Assembly: GCA_963725415.1 (NCBI GenBank)
Contig: CAVRZY010000217.1
Span: 1-14,771, forward strand
Direction: 5' to 3'
Length of the DNA stretch: 14,771 nt
Source of the DNA: CAVRZY01 sp963725415
GTDB taxonomy: Bacteria > Acidobacteriota > Terriglobia > Bryobacterales > Bryobacteraceae
In this document: positions 7,086 through 13,933 of the stretch, one piece after another
Layout of the letters: the number at the start of each line of letters is the position of its first letter
Position numbering within the stretch: position 1 is the stretch's first letter
Program-made: the position numbers and the translations under genes
Notes under the pieces: generated by a model
The model's database searches: none
What the model was told of the DNA's origin: nothing
The model's input: only the letters and a program-made list of their open reading frames with translations

Positions 7086-8417
7086 TCAGCCCTTGAAAAC
7101 TGATTCCAGCTCCGGCCACAGCTTCTGGCGCGTCAGCGGGCCGGCGGCAAAGAGGATGATCCCGTCCGGCTTGGCCTTGCGCGCCGCTTCGATGGCTCGC
7201 GCCAGCTTCTCCGGCGGGTAGGAGCCGGATTGCCTCTCTTCCTTGTATAGGTCGGAGGTGAAGATGCCGGCGTAGAGCGGCTTTTCATGGTGCGTCCACT
7301 CCAATTGGCGGGCCGTGATCTCGGTGAGGTGTTCGAGATAGGTCTCGAAGCTCCCCAGGAAGTGGCTGCGGTAACTCATCGGCATGAAGATGTCGATCCA
7401 GGGCGTCCAGTCACACCACTTCTGCCCCAGGTAACGCGCGCTCTGGATCGGGTTCTTGAACACCGCCGCAGACATCTGGATCCGCGGGTTGATCCGCTTG
7501 ACGCGCTCCCACGCCTCGCGCACGAACCCGGTGATCTGATCGACCCGGTATTCGTAAAAGAAGTAGCGCATGTCGGGCGGTCCCCCGGGCAGCGTCCGGC
7601 CGTTCAGGATGTAGTCGGCCTTCTCCCGCCGGTCGAACTGCTCCCAGCCGAACGGCAGCATGTCCGGCGTCGCCTCCCAATTCGCCTCCAGGCGCGGCCG
7701 CACCACTTCCATCCGCTGCCGCTCTGGCGGACCGGTTTCCCAGCTCAGCAGCGCATACCGCGGGATTTGCTTCAGGCAGTAGTCGCAGAAGCAGTAGCCG
7801 TCGGGCGCGACGTCGCCACAGTAGCGGACGTAGTCGTGATGAATGCCGTCCACCGCGTAGTCTGAGGCGAGTTCCTCGATCATCGGCAGCAGCCACTGGT
7901 CGGTGTAACCCGGCCGCTGAGCCGGACACATCCACACCAGACTGTACTTGCGGTCGAGCAGCAGTTCCGTGTTCGTGCGCTTGCCCTCGGGGTTGAGCTG
8001 CGCCCATTCCGGGTGCTCGCGGAATGCCGCGCCGTTTTCGCCCTCGTTGAAATCGCATAGCCACAAGTGCACCTCAACGCCCTGCTGGTGGCCCTCACGC
8101 ACCAGGTTCTCGACCATGTCGAAGTCCTTGAACCGCGGCGCGATGGCCTGTGGGAACCGCTTGCTGTGCCAATAGATGTTGCCGTTGGTCTCCTTGGCGC
8201 ACATCACCAGCTTGTGGATGTTGGCGCGTTTCAGTACGCTCACGAACGCCCGCACCGAATCGACGCTTGTGCCCGCGTCGGAAGCGCCCGCCCACACCGC
8301 GTGAACCTCGCGGAACCGGCCCTCCGGTTGACTCCCCTGCCGCTGTTGGGCCTTGCCCTGTACAAGTCCGAGCACGCCTGCCATCGCAGTCGCAGCTTCT
8401 CTTCTGGTGACCTTCAC
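7086..8417 (-). CDS. Secreted GHL10-type glycosyl hydrolase-like protein
   Basis: A 443-residue protein from GTG 8417, which has an excellent ribosome site (AAAGGAG at 8433-8427, 9-base gap). The frame stays open upstream to 8723, but that part crosses a tRNA remnant and is not coding. The N terminus VKVTRREAATAMAGVLGLVQ is an RR-containing, Tat-like signal followed by KAQQRQ. The body is a TIM barrel of the glycosyl-hydrolase-like family 10 (GHL10/DUF187) type. FVSVLKRANIHKLVMC, VEVHLWLCDFNEG and YAVDGIHHDYVRY are typical, the last being the strand with the presumed catalytic acidic pair. IFMPMSYRSHF and PDGIILFAAG follow. It probably acts on an extracytoplasmic polysaccharide; the substrate is unknown. 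It is 26 bases upstream of the NACHT gene on the same strand. Confidence 0.82.
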   Translation of the reverse strand: MKVTRREAATAMAGVLGLVQGKAQQRQGSQPEGRFREVHAVWAGASDAGTSVDSVRAFVSVLKRANIHKLVMCAKETNGNIYWHSKRFPQAIAPRFKDFDMVENLVREGHQQGVEVHLWLCDFNEGENGAAFREHPEWAQLNPEGKRTNTELLLDRKYSLVWMCPAQRPGYTDQWLLPMIEELASDYAVDGIHHDYVRYCGDVAPDGYCFCDYCLKQIPRYALLSWETGPPERQRMEVVRPRLEANWEATPDMLPFGWEQFDRREKADYILNGRTLPGGPPDMRYFFYEYRVDQITGFVREAWERVKRINPRIQMSAAVFKNPIQSARYLGQKWCDWTPWIDIFMPMSYRSHFLGSFETYLEHLTEITARQLEWTHHEKPLYAGIFTSDLYKEERQSGSYPPEKLARAIEAARKAKPDGIILFAAGPLTRQKLWPELESVFKG

Positions 8418-8652
8418 TTCGACTCTCTCCTTTCCCACGGCTCTCGCGACTGGATCGAGCGCTGGCCGGGCGCGAGACTCTCTGCCAGGATTTCCATTGG
8501 CCGATCCCCGCCAGCCGTTATCATACACGGGTTGGCGTGCCGAGGACGGACGCTCCCCTCCTGCGCTGCCAAGCTCTGCAACGCGCTTCTCATCTGCACA
8601 TGGAGACTGCCGGAGTGCGGCGAGGAGGTTAGCTACAGATCTTTGAAAAGGC
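8418..8652. other. Upstream region of the GHL10-type gene
   Basis: No gene is supported here. On the minus strand TATGAT (8525-8520) is a possible -10 element about 100 bases before the start codon, without a recognisable -35. The rest shows no strong repeat or hairpin. Confidence 0.3.
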
Positions 8653-8729
8653 TGGCCGGGCCGCGGGGTTTGGTCCCGGGACCCGCTGCACCCCAAGCAA
8701 GCGCGCTCGCCTGGCTGCGCCACGGTCGG
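8653..8729 (-). pseudogene. Decayed tRNA-Pro(GGG) copy
   Basis: A 77-base stretch aligns end to end with the intact tRNA-Pro at 12912-12989, with about 12 differences including one deleted base. The anticodon loop TTGGGGT is unchanged. The T loop has lost the TTC of its conserved motif (now ACC). The acceptor stem has two mismatches (CCGACCG against CGGCCCG), and the last pair of the anticodon stem is broken. CCA is still present. Similarity continues about 14 bases beyond the 3' end. It is not expected to make a working tRNA. Confidence 0.7.
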
Positions 8730-8756
8730 CGGAATGCTCTAGCTTGGTCCGGCTCC

Positions 8757-8864
8757 TCCGCCGGCCACAGCTTTTGGCGTGTGAGGCCGCCGGCGGCAAG
8801 AATGGCAATCCCGTCCGGCTTGGCCTGGCGGGCCGCCTCGATGGCTCGCGCCAGTTTCTCCGGC
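8757..8864 (-). pseudogene. C-terminal fragment of a second GHL10-type gene
   Basis: These 108 bases align without gaps to 7117-7224, the 3' end of the GHL10-type gene, with 17 mismatches (about 84% identical), mostly at third codon positions. The minus-strand reading PPEKLARAIEAARQAKPDGI continues to LTRQKLWP, close to the intact protein's end. The silent changes show that this stretch was once under protein-level selection, so it is a paralogue's tail and not a recent copy. It borders the tRNA remnant. Confidence 0.7.
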
Positions 8865-8988
8865 GGGGGTCGCCGGTTTTGGTGGGACTCGGTCCCCCAC
8901 CGCCCCGGCCAGCGCAGTTAGGTGTATACTGGCAACGACGCATGACCTCAACAGGGACTCAATGTCCAACTCTGTCAGGAGATCTCCA

Positions 8989-9375
8989 ATGAAAACACTT
9001 TTGTCCATTCTGATCGCCGCCTTGCTCGTCCTGGGCATCGCTTTCGCCGCCGGCATCGACGGCAAGTGGGTGTCCGTCCGCAAGATGGAACGCGACGGCC
9101 AGGCCTTCACCATCACCCAGACGTTCGACCTGAAGGCTGAGGGCAGTAAGCTCACCGGCACCGTCGCCATGGCCTTCGGGGATCAGGAGCCCCGTCCATC
9201 CGAAATCAAGGACGGCAAGATCGACGGCAACAAGTTCTCTTTCACCATCGTCGTCTCCACCCCCAATGGCGAATTCAAAACCGCCTATGAGGGCGCCCTG
9301 GAGGGCGACACGCTCAAGGGCACCGCGGCCCGCGAGGGCGGGCAGCCCCGTCCCTTCGAAGCCAAAAGAAAGTAG
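8989..9375 (+). CDS. Small secreted protein of unknown function (GKW-type)
   Basis: A 128-residue protein. ATG 8989 is chosen because AGGAGA lies 6-8 bases upstream and a clean signal peptide follows (MKTLLSILIAALLVLGIAFA, cleavage likely after AFA or AFAA). The mature part begins GIDGKWVSVRK and is rich in short beta strands with G-D-turns: DLKAEGSKLTGTV, IKDGKIDGNKFSF, YEGALEGDTLKGT. This layout resembles small secreted beta-barrel proteins that are frequent in Acidobacteriota-type genomes and have no known biochemical role. TATACT near 8925-8930 may be its -10 element. No operon partner is visible. Confidence 0.75.
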   Translation: MKTLLSILIAALLVLGIAFAAGIDGKWVSVRKMERDGQAFTITQTFDLKAEGSKLTGTVAMAFGDQEPRPSEIKDGKIDGNKFSFTIVVSTPNGEFKTAYEGALEGDTLKGTAAREGGQPRPFEAKRK

Positions 9376-9535
9376 CCGCCGCCCGGCGCCGGCACTCATT
9401 TGTCCGTGTGCTTGGCCCCCGCCTTTTGCGTTGATGTTCTCTTGTCGCAGCACATGTCCGCGTTCCAGGAGAAGCTGGCGCTGACTGTCTAACCAGGCTT
9501 CGCCTCAGACCGACAAGGCTTGTTGCCGCGCCATC

Positions 9536-9621
9536 TTCACCGCAGACCCGCCGAGAACGCAGAGGCGGCGCAGAGGAATCCTGGCAGTCTGGCTCTGCGG
9601 GCTCTGCGCCTTTGCGGTGAA
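9536..9621. repeat. Palindromic intergenic repeat (CACCGCAGA type)
   Basis: TTCACCGCA (9536-9544) is matched by inverted TGCGGTGAA (9613-9621), and GCAGAG/CTCTGC words repeat inside both arms, giving an 86-bp imperfect hairpin. Elements beginning with CACCGCAGA and ending with TGCGGTG are recognisable as dispersed repeats in several environmental phyla. No coding content. The remainder of the gene-free stretch 9376-9890 holds only this repeat and a possible short minus-strand ORF. Confidence 0.6.
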
Positions 9622-9664
9622 AAAAGCTCGACTCATTTACAGTAACTTTGGTGCTTCAAGCCCT

Positions 9665-9754
9665 CTAGCGGCCCATGTTGACCAGGGTGCCGCCGGCCAG
9701 CTCGGCGATTCCCAGCACGCCTTCCAGCCGGCTCCTTTCGAATGGGATTTGCAT
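9665..9754 (-). CDS. Possible 29-residue small protein
   Basis: ATG 9754 is preceded by GGGAGG with a 5-base gap, an unusually good ribosome site. The frame reads MQIPFERSRLEGVLGIAELA and ends in GGTLVNMGR before TAG 9665. Nothing upstream looks like a strong promoter, and the protein is not one I recognise. It could be a real small protein, the leftover start of a larger gene, or chance. Confidence 0.25.
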   Translation of the reverse strand: MQIPFERSRLEGVLGIAELAGGTLVNMGR

Positions 9755-9890
9755 CTTGGCCTCCCGCCTGCACCTCAGCCTAAACCGGCCTGGCTCGGGC
9801 CACGAGCGTGCCAGAGGGAACCGCAGCCCAGATGTGGTGTCTAAACTAAAACAGCAACGGAGACCGCTACTGATAAAACTGAAGGAGACC

Positions 9891-10502
9891 ATGATCATGA
9901 ATTCGCCGATTTCTCTGAGCCGGAGAAAGCTGTTTTCCATTCTTCCCGCCGGAGCCGCCGGATGTCTCGGCTGCCTGGGCGCTGCCCGCTGTGCTGCCCA
10001 GGCTGGAGGGCCGCCTCCAGCGCATAGTTGGACTGAGAAAGCCGATATGACCTGGGAAGATGTTTTTCGCTTCGCCTTCCAAAGGAACTTCATTCCGATT
10101 ATGAAGGCCCTCGCCGCGCAAATCGGGAACGAGAAGCTCGTCAGCATGCTCCAAGCGACCACCAGTGAGATCGCGAGAAAAGGAATGACCGGAAAATCGA
10201 TACCCAAGCGCGACTTCGCCAGTTTTGTCGCCGGCATGAGATCTGTGCCCCCCATCTATCAACATGCTCTCGTTTTCGAGATGGTCGAGGACACCGCACA
10301 GGCCTTCGAATTCCGCGTCTCTCAGTGCCTCTGGGCCAAGGCGTTCCGCGAAGAGAACGCTGCCGACATCGGCTACGCCTGCGTCTGTTCCCCCGACTTT
10401 GCTGTCGCCAGCGGCTTTAACCCCAAGCTCAAACTGATCCGCACCAAGACCCTCATGCAGGGCCACGACTGCTGCAACCACCGCTACGTCATGGAAAGTT
10501 GA
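9891..10502 (+). CDS. L-2-amino-thiazoline-4-carboxylic acid (ATC) hydrolase family protein, signal-bearing
   Basis: A 203-residue protein from ATG 9891 (AAGGAGA just upstream; ATG 9897 is an alternative). The N terminus SPISLSRRKLFSILPAGAAG has an RR pair and a hydrophobic Ala/Gly-rich stretch ending CLGCLGAARCAAQA, a Tat-like or lipoprotein-like signal. The body is mostly helical. The C-terminal FNPKLKLIRTKTLMQGHDCC followed by NHRY matches the end of ATC-hydrolase-family proteins, where a GxxxCxxR-like motif is typical. In the characterised member the family opens the thiazoline ring on the route to L-cysteine. Most secreted relatives have no known substrate, so only the family is claimed. 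The gene stands alone between two spacers. Confidence 0.65.
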   Translation: MIMNSPISLSRRKLFSILPAGAAGCLGCLGAARCAAQAGGPPPAHSWTEKADMTWEDVFRFAFQRNFIPIMKALAAQIGNEKLVSMLQATTSEIARKGMTGKSIPKRDFASFVAGMRSVPPIYQHALVFEMVEDTAQAFEFRVSQCLWAKAFREENAADIGYACVCSPDFAVASGFNPKLKLIRTKTLMQGHDCCNHRYVMES

Positions 10503-10525
10503 GCCGCTGGCCCGCTCTATGACGC

Positions 10526-10547
10526 CTGCCCACCGGCGCCTGGGCAG
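10526..10547 (+). terminator. Hairpin after the ATC-hydrolase-family gene
   Basis: CTGCCCA (10526-10532) pairs with TGGGCAG (10541-10547) around an 8-base GC loop, 24 bases past the stop codon. There is no T tract, so termination is uncertain. Confidence 0.3.
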
Positions 10548-10638
10548 CGTTGCCTGTCACCGTATTTCGCGAGCTTCACAAGACGAACTTCGTGGTACGG
10601 AATGCGATCGACGTGGGATCATTGCGCCTGCCGGCGAC

Positions 10639-10854
10639 TCAGGCGGGCGGATGGCCTCGGTGCTCCACCTCGGCTATGATGTCCTGAATGGTGGCGCCTT
10701 CGAGCCAGCGGTGGCGGTCGCGCGTGTAATCACCGCCCCCTGCTCGATACACGCGCAGGAAGCGTGCGAGTCCGTCCAATCCCAACTCGCGCTGAAGGAC
10801 AGCGAGGGCGTGCCGCTCGAATTCCTCGTCGCTCATCTTTTCGAGAGGGATCAT
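10639..10854 (-). CDS. Small partner (putative antitoxin) of a PIN toxin
   Basis: A 71-residue, charged protein beginning MIPLEKMSDEEFERHALAVL and containing DYTRDRHRWLEGATIQDIIAEV. I recognise it only as the type of small protein that accompanies PIN toxins of this arrangement; no DNA-binding fold is evident. Its ATG overlaps the toxin stop in an ATGA (10851-10854), so translation is coupled and the toxin gene comes first, the reverse of the usual vapBC order. The stop overlaps a 6-bp hairpin (CGCCTG/CAGGCG) that might end the transcript. The antitoxin role is inferred from position and size. Confidence 0.65.
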   Translation of the reverse strand: MIPLEKMSDEEFERHALAVLQRELGLDGLARFLRVYRAGGGDYTRDRHRWLEGATIQDIIAEVEHRGHPPA

Positions 10855-11294
10855 AACGTCACCTCCTCGTACCAGGATACCGGGTTCTCCACACGGATGC
10901 GAAGCACCCCAGCGTGTCGGCGGGCGCGGCGAAGCAGGTCGTCGTCCGTGGTGAGAAACACATCCACCGCGCCCTGTTCAGCGCAGGCCAAGTGGAGCGC
11001 GTCGAAAGCGCCGAAACCCAGTCTTTCAAGAGACTCGGCGCGAGCGGCTTCGACTGGCCGCGCAACGACGACTTCGTTCGCAAAAGCAAGCAGCGCTGCA
11101 AGATCATCGCGACCATCCGGGTTCGGGTTGCGATTGATCTCGACCTCCAACACTGCGCTGCTCACCCACCTAGCCCATCCCTCGCCTATCAACCCGAGAA
11201 TGCGCTCAACCGCTTCCGCCTCGGCGCGCACGCGGGTTTGGCTCTGATCGTCCGTCAGACGATTCAGGCAACACGCATCCAGATACAGTCTCAA
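10851..11294 (-). CDS. PIN-domain ribonuclease toxin (VapC-like)
   Basis: A 147-residue protein with the PIN layout. LYLDACCLNRL near the N terminus carries the first catalytic Asp. VSSAVLEVEI carries the second acidic position. FGAFDALHLACAE and VFLTTDDDLLRRA carry the remaining Asp ligands. Members cleave RNA using Mg2+. The start is TTG 11294; no ATG is suitable because all conserved sequence begins here, and the ribosome site is weak (GAGAG). A 14-bp perfect palindrome lies 27 bases upstream. The paired small gene follows with a 4-base overlap. The family call is firm; the RNA target cannot be deduced. Confidence 0.85.
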   Translation of the reverse strand: MRLYLDACCLNRLTDDQSQTRVRAEAEAVERILGLIGEGWARWVSSAVLEVEINRNPNPDGRDDLAALLAFANEVVVARPVEAARAESLERLGFGAFDALHLACAEQGAVDVFLTTDDDLLRRARRHAGVLRIRVENPVSWYEEVTL

Positions 11295-11320
11295 AAGTAG
11301 GCCATCTCTCGGATCACGGA

Positions 11321-11337
11321 ATCATGCGCATGATCAT
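11321..11337. promoter_or_regulatory. Operator-like overlapping palindromes upstream of the PIN toxin
   Basis: ATCATGCGCATGAT (11321-11334) is a perfect 14-bp palindrome, and ATGATCAT (11330-11337) is a second one sharing five bases with it. Their position just before a toxin-antitoxin operon suits an autoregulatory binding site. No clear -35/-10 pair is visible around them. Confidence 0.4.
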
Positions 11338-11806
11338 CGCGCAGATTCCCATTCTATGCGAAGGGGCGTGCGTGGCGGTGCGCCCGTCTTCAGAATCCGG
11401 TTCGGCTGATGTGCCCGCCCCGAGTGGGCAGCCCGCCGCCGACCCAGGGGTTTGCAGCCCTGCATGCATGAAGTGCCGTCTCCCGGGTTGCTTTGCGGGT
11501 GAGGCCGCACACACGAGGTGCACAGCCTACGGGCTGCGGGACCAGCGTCGTCGTCCCCTGATCCTGTCGAGCCTCGCTGTGGCCGGCGAGGTTTGAGGCC
11601 TCGAGCGCGCTGCCGCTAACCTGCCGCCGCCAGGCCATGTTGGCGTGGCGGAACGGGTGCTGTCTTGCGAAGGCTGGGGGATGCAGATTACCCAGCGTCC
11701 CCGCCCTCGCCGTTCGGTGGGTCGCGAGTTTCTTTCAACAGGGCTCGCCTCCCTCGGGGGGAACGCTTCCGCAGCGTATAACGGTTCAGTCATCAAGAAA
11801 AGAACG
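11338..11806. other. Gene-free GC-rich spacer
   Basis: Open frames exist on both strands, but none shows a ribosome site, a recognisable domain or natural composition. The stretch contains short hairpins (for example CAGCC/GGCTG at 11523-11536) and resembles intergenic repeat debris. No transposase remnant was recognised. Confidence 0.4.
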
Positions 11807-11957
11807 CACCTCGATCTAATGCCTCAGTCTCGGGGGCAACAGCCTGTGCAGCCGGGTAGGATAGGCTTTCAGCCTGTCCGGACGCCTTTCCGATACCGGC
11901 CGAGACAAGCTGAAGCTTGTCCCACGGCCCCCGAGACTGAGGCATTACACCTCGATC
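11807..11957. mobile_element. 131-bp MITE with 21-bp terminal inverted repeats and 10-bp target duplication
   Basis: Terminal inverted repeats at 11817-11837 and 11927-11947 are perfect over 21 bases; each outer end reads TAATGCCTCAGTCTCGGGGG inward. The ten bases CACCTCGATC lie immediately outside both ends (11807-11816 and 11948-11957), a perfect target-site duplication. The 89-bp interior has no coding capacity but holds further hairpins, notably GACAAGCT/AGCTTGTC at 11904-11921 and AGGCT/AGCCT near 11863-11875. The element must have been moved by a transposase encoded elsewhere. The intact duplication and arms imply a fairly recent insertion. The family is not assigned; a 10-bp duplication narrows the candidates. 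Confidence 0.85.
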
Positions 11958-12222
11958 GCTTAATGGCCCCCTGGCATGGAAACAGATTGCCGTAGGCGCG
12001 TGAAGGAGATCCCACCAGCGGGTGCGGAACCGTCCCCCGCACCGGAAAGCCACGAGCGGACCAGCGATGGTTCCTGGTGTGTAAAGAGGCTCCGTTCTCT
12101 TGTTGCTGAGACAAATTCAAGAAGCGCACCTCATGGCCGCCATGGCCCCCCGGAGTGCCTGGTACAGGCTCTGGGTATACTCAACTCTGGGAGTCAAATT
12201 ATCGGGAAGGAGTAGCTCCGTC
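11958..12222. other. Spacer upstream of the zinc-ribbon gene, with possible promoter
   Basis: No gene is supported. TATACT at 12176-12181 is a plausible -10 element 42 bases before the next start codon; a matching -35 is not clear. AAGGAG near 12207-12212 is the ribosome site of the downstream gene. Confidence 0.35.
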
Positions 12223-12837
12223 ATGCCGACCTGCCCAGCTTGTAGCGCGCCGCTAGTCCCGGATGCGACATGCTGCCCATCTTGTGGGCTCGTGATCGAA
12301 CCCCGTGCAAACCTGCACATCGAGACCACAGCAATTGAAGCCGAGACCCCTGTCGCGCCGGGCATGTCACCTCTCAAGAAGGTGATGGTGTTCGCCGGAA
12401 CAGTCTTCGCGGCGGCTGTGGTGGTCATCGTCGCGGTCGCACTATGGGAAATGCCTCCTCAACCTTTTGACGACCCCAACCCGGCGGTCTTTGGCAGCCC
12501 CTTTGGCGTGGTGACCAAGAGTGTATCAGGAGAGATTAGCACGACCTTCGCACCTGGTGCACCCATAGAATTTCTGGGTGGACAGTCGTATCGAATTCGG
12601 ATGCCCGGCGCGCTGCTTATCGTTGATGTCGCCGATGGTGCCGATCTTGGGGGAACCAGGTTTGAGCGCGGAGCCATGGTGGTGGTCGGAACTATCTCGG
12701 GGCGCCTCGTATACCGCAGAGCCCGGCCCAACGACAAGGTTGTGCTGTCGCAGCCGAACGTAATACTCGGAAGGTCGTTTCCCGCAGGCCCGATCAGCGT
12801 ACCTCGCAGCGGTAATCTGCTCAGTCTGCCTCGATGA
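12223..12837 (+). CDS. Zinc-ribbon, single-pass membrane protein of unknown function
   Basis: A 204-residue protein. The open frame starts earlier (12100), but ATG 12223 has AAGGAG about 10 bases upstream and begins exactly at the first domain. Residues 1-22 form a zinc ribbon with two CxxC knuckles (CPAC...CPSC). After a linker, KVMVFAGTVFAAAVVVIVAV forms one membrane helix, leaving the zinc ribbon in the cytoplasm and about 130 residues outside. The outer part is beta-rich and short on cysteine, with repeats of hydrophobic strands (ALLIVDVADGADLGGTRFER, GAMVVVGTISGRLVYRRA). No enzyme motif is visible. The layout resembles proteins that couple a zinc-ribbon signal to an envelope domain, but no role can be assigned. 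It converges on tRNA-Pro. Confidence 0.7.
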   Translation: MPTCPACSAPLVPDATCCPSCGLVIEPRANLHIETTAIEAETPVAPGMSPLKKVMVFAGTVFAAAVVVIVAVALWEMPPQPFDDPNPAVFGSPFGVVTKSVSGEISTTFAPGAPIEFLGGQSYRIRMPGALLIVDVADGADLGGTRFERGAMVVVGTISGRLVYRRARPNDKVVLSQPNVILGRSFPAGPISVPRSGNLLSLPR

Positions 12838-12911
12838 TCCACCGGCCGGCGGCAAAGTACCCAGCTCTACCCCGCGTCTGAGAGGGGCTGCCGCCAAGTC
12901 TTTCACAGGAC

Positions 12912-12989
12912 TGGTCGGGCCGCCGGGATTTGAACCCGGGACCTCTTGCACCCCAAGCAAGCGCGCTAGCCAGGCTGCGCCACGGCCCG
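12912..12989 (-). tRNA. tRNA-Pro (anticodon GGG)
   Basis: Full cloverleaf on the minus strand: acceptor CGGGCCG pairs with CGGCCCG, followed by discriminator A and an encoded CCA (12914-12912). The anticodon stem CTTGC/GCAAG encloses TTGGGGT, giving anticodon GGG, which reads CCC and CCU proline codons. The T arm is standard (CCGGG-TTCAAAT-CCCGG). Length is 78 with CCA. TAGAAT (13005-13000) is a likely -10 about 11 bases before the 5' end. A diverged copy lies at 8653-8729. Confidence 0.95.
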
Positions 12990-13053
12990 AGACTCCTTCA
13001 TTCTACCCCATTCTCCCCCTTCCCATCTGCAACACTGATCTTAGAGGAGCCAA

Positions 13054-13725
13054 ATGAAACCTCGCCTCGTTTTCATCGATGACGATCCGCAGGAACTGGA
13101 AGACCTCCGCTCCATCGTCGAAGCAGACTACCAATACCACCCCATCCGCTGGCCAGCTCCGCAACCGCTCCAAGATCTCATCGGACCGCCTCCGGCCATT
13201 TTTGTTCTCGACCTTTACTTCCCCGATCACGAGGCGACGCCGGGCCGCATCCCCGCTGCGCAGCTCAATGAGCAGGCCGCCCTGGCCCGCCAGATAGCGC
13301 AGCGCTTCTTACGGCTTTACGACGGCCCTCCCGATGGCAAGACACTGCTTCGTGATACCCTTTCCTCCATCCGTGCAGCCTACGCTCTGCTCTGGGCACA
13401 GTGCCGGGAGCTGCGCCAGTCGCCAGAAAACGGCCGCGCTCTGCTCTAGCGGCTGCAAGCACATCGCCTATACAGGCGGGTTCCCGTTGTCTTCTATTCC
13501 AGAAAGGCCACCGTCGAGGAAGCGCTGCGCGCGTTGCAGGCAGGCGCGCTCGCGGTCATTCCCAAACCGGATTCGCCACCCCAAGGCCCGGCCAGGGAGT
13601 CAGTGCTGGCCCGGATCAAGAAAGCGCAGGCGCTCCACAGTTCCGGCTGGAGAGCCCGCTGTGCCCGCTGGCTCGGGCTGAATGTCAACCTTACGATGAT
13701 CAAGCCGGAATCGGGATCGGCCTGA
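13054..13725 (+). pseudogene. Atypical receiver (response-regulator-like) protein with in-frame amber
   Basis: ATG 13054 follows AGAGGAG. The first part reads MKPRLVFIDDDPQELEDLRS, with the acidic triad DDD at 9-11, and IFVLDLYFPD with the likely phospho-Asp at 53. The remaining receiver blocks, VPVVFYSRKATVEEALRALQ and AGALAVIPKPDS (switch Ser and the conserved Lys), come only after a TAG at 13447-13449 (codon 132), in the same frame. Between the phospho-Asp and the fourth strand there are about 90 residues where about 30 is normal; the extra segment is helical and Leu/Arg/Gln-rich. No DNA-binding output domain follows; a ~45-residue basic tail ends at TGA 13725. If the amber is real, only the first half is made. 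A Gln or Glu codon one change away fits the context (RALL-x-RLQAH). Confidence 0.65.
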
Positions 13726-13933
13726 ACACACCAAGCACACCCGGCATGAAGCCTGGACAGCTTTTCATAACCATCAGTCACTTCCCCATCTCTCCCATTT
13801 CCTCTTTCTTTCCAGGCGTTTGCCTCGTTCTTCATCCAAGACCCGCCCCAGCCCGGTTTATCCTCGAAACAGAGAGGCCCTCTGCCGTCCGCCTACTCCC
13901 ACCCCGACCTCTACCTCCTCGCCACCATTGCAT
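13726..13933. other. Spacer and possible junction of unlike sequence
   Basis: No gene is supported. The left part is pyrimidine-rich and AT-richer than the flanks. At about 13933 the sequence changes abruptly into glyA, which lacks its remaining four fifths. This is where two unrelated segments meet. Confidence 0.4.

Noticed and set aside
8418..8723. N-terminal ~100-residue extension of the GHL10-type protein in the same open frame
   Set aside because: It runs through the tRNA-Pro remnant, has low-complexity composition and lacks a ribosome site. GTG 8417 has an excellent one and begins a signal peptide.
8067..8921. 284-residue plus-strand open frame
   Set aside because: It is antisense to the GHL10-type gene and crosses the tRNA remnant; no motif or ribosome site.
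11527..11796. Minus-strand frame beginning MMTEPLYAAEAFPPREASP as a gene
   Set aside because: It has no ribosome site or domain, and its Arg/Pro/Ser-rich composition is typical of non-coding GC-rich DNA.
12526..12960. 144-residue minus-strand open frame overlapping tRNA-Pro and the zinc-ribbon gene
   Set aside because: Its first residues are a translation of the tRNA, a common artefact, and the rest is antisense to a better-supported gene.
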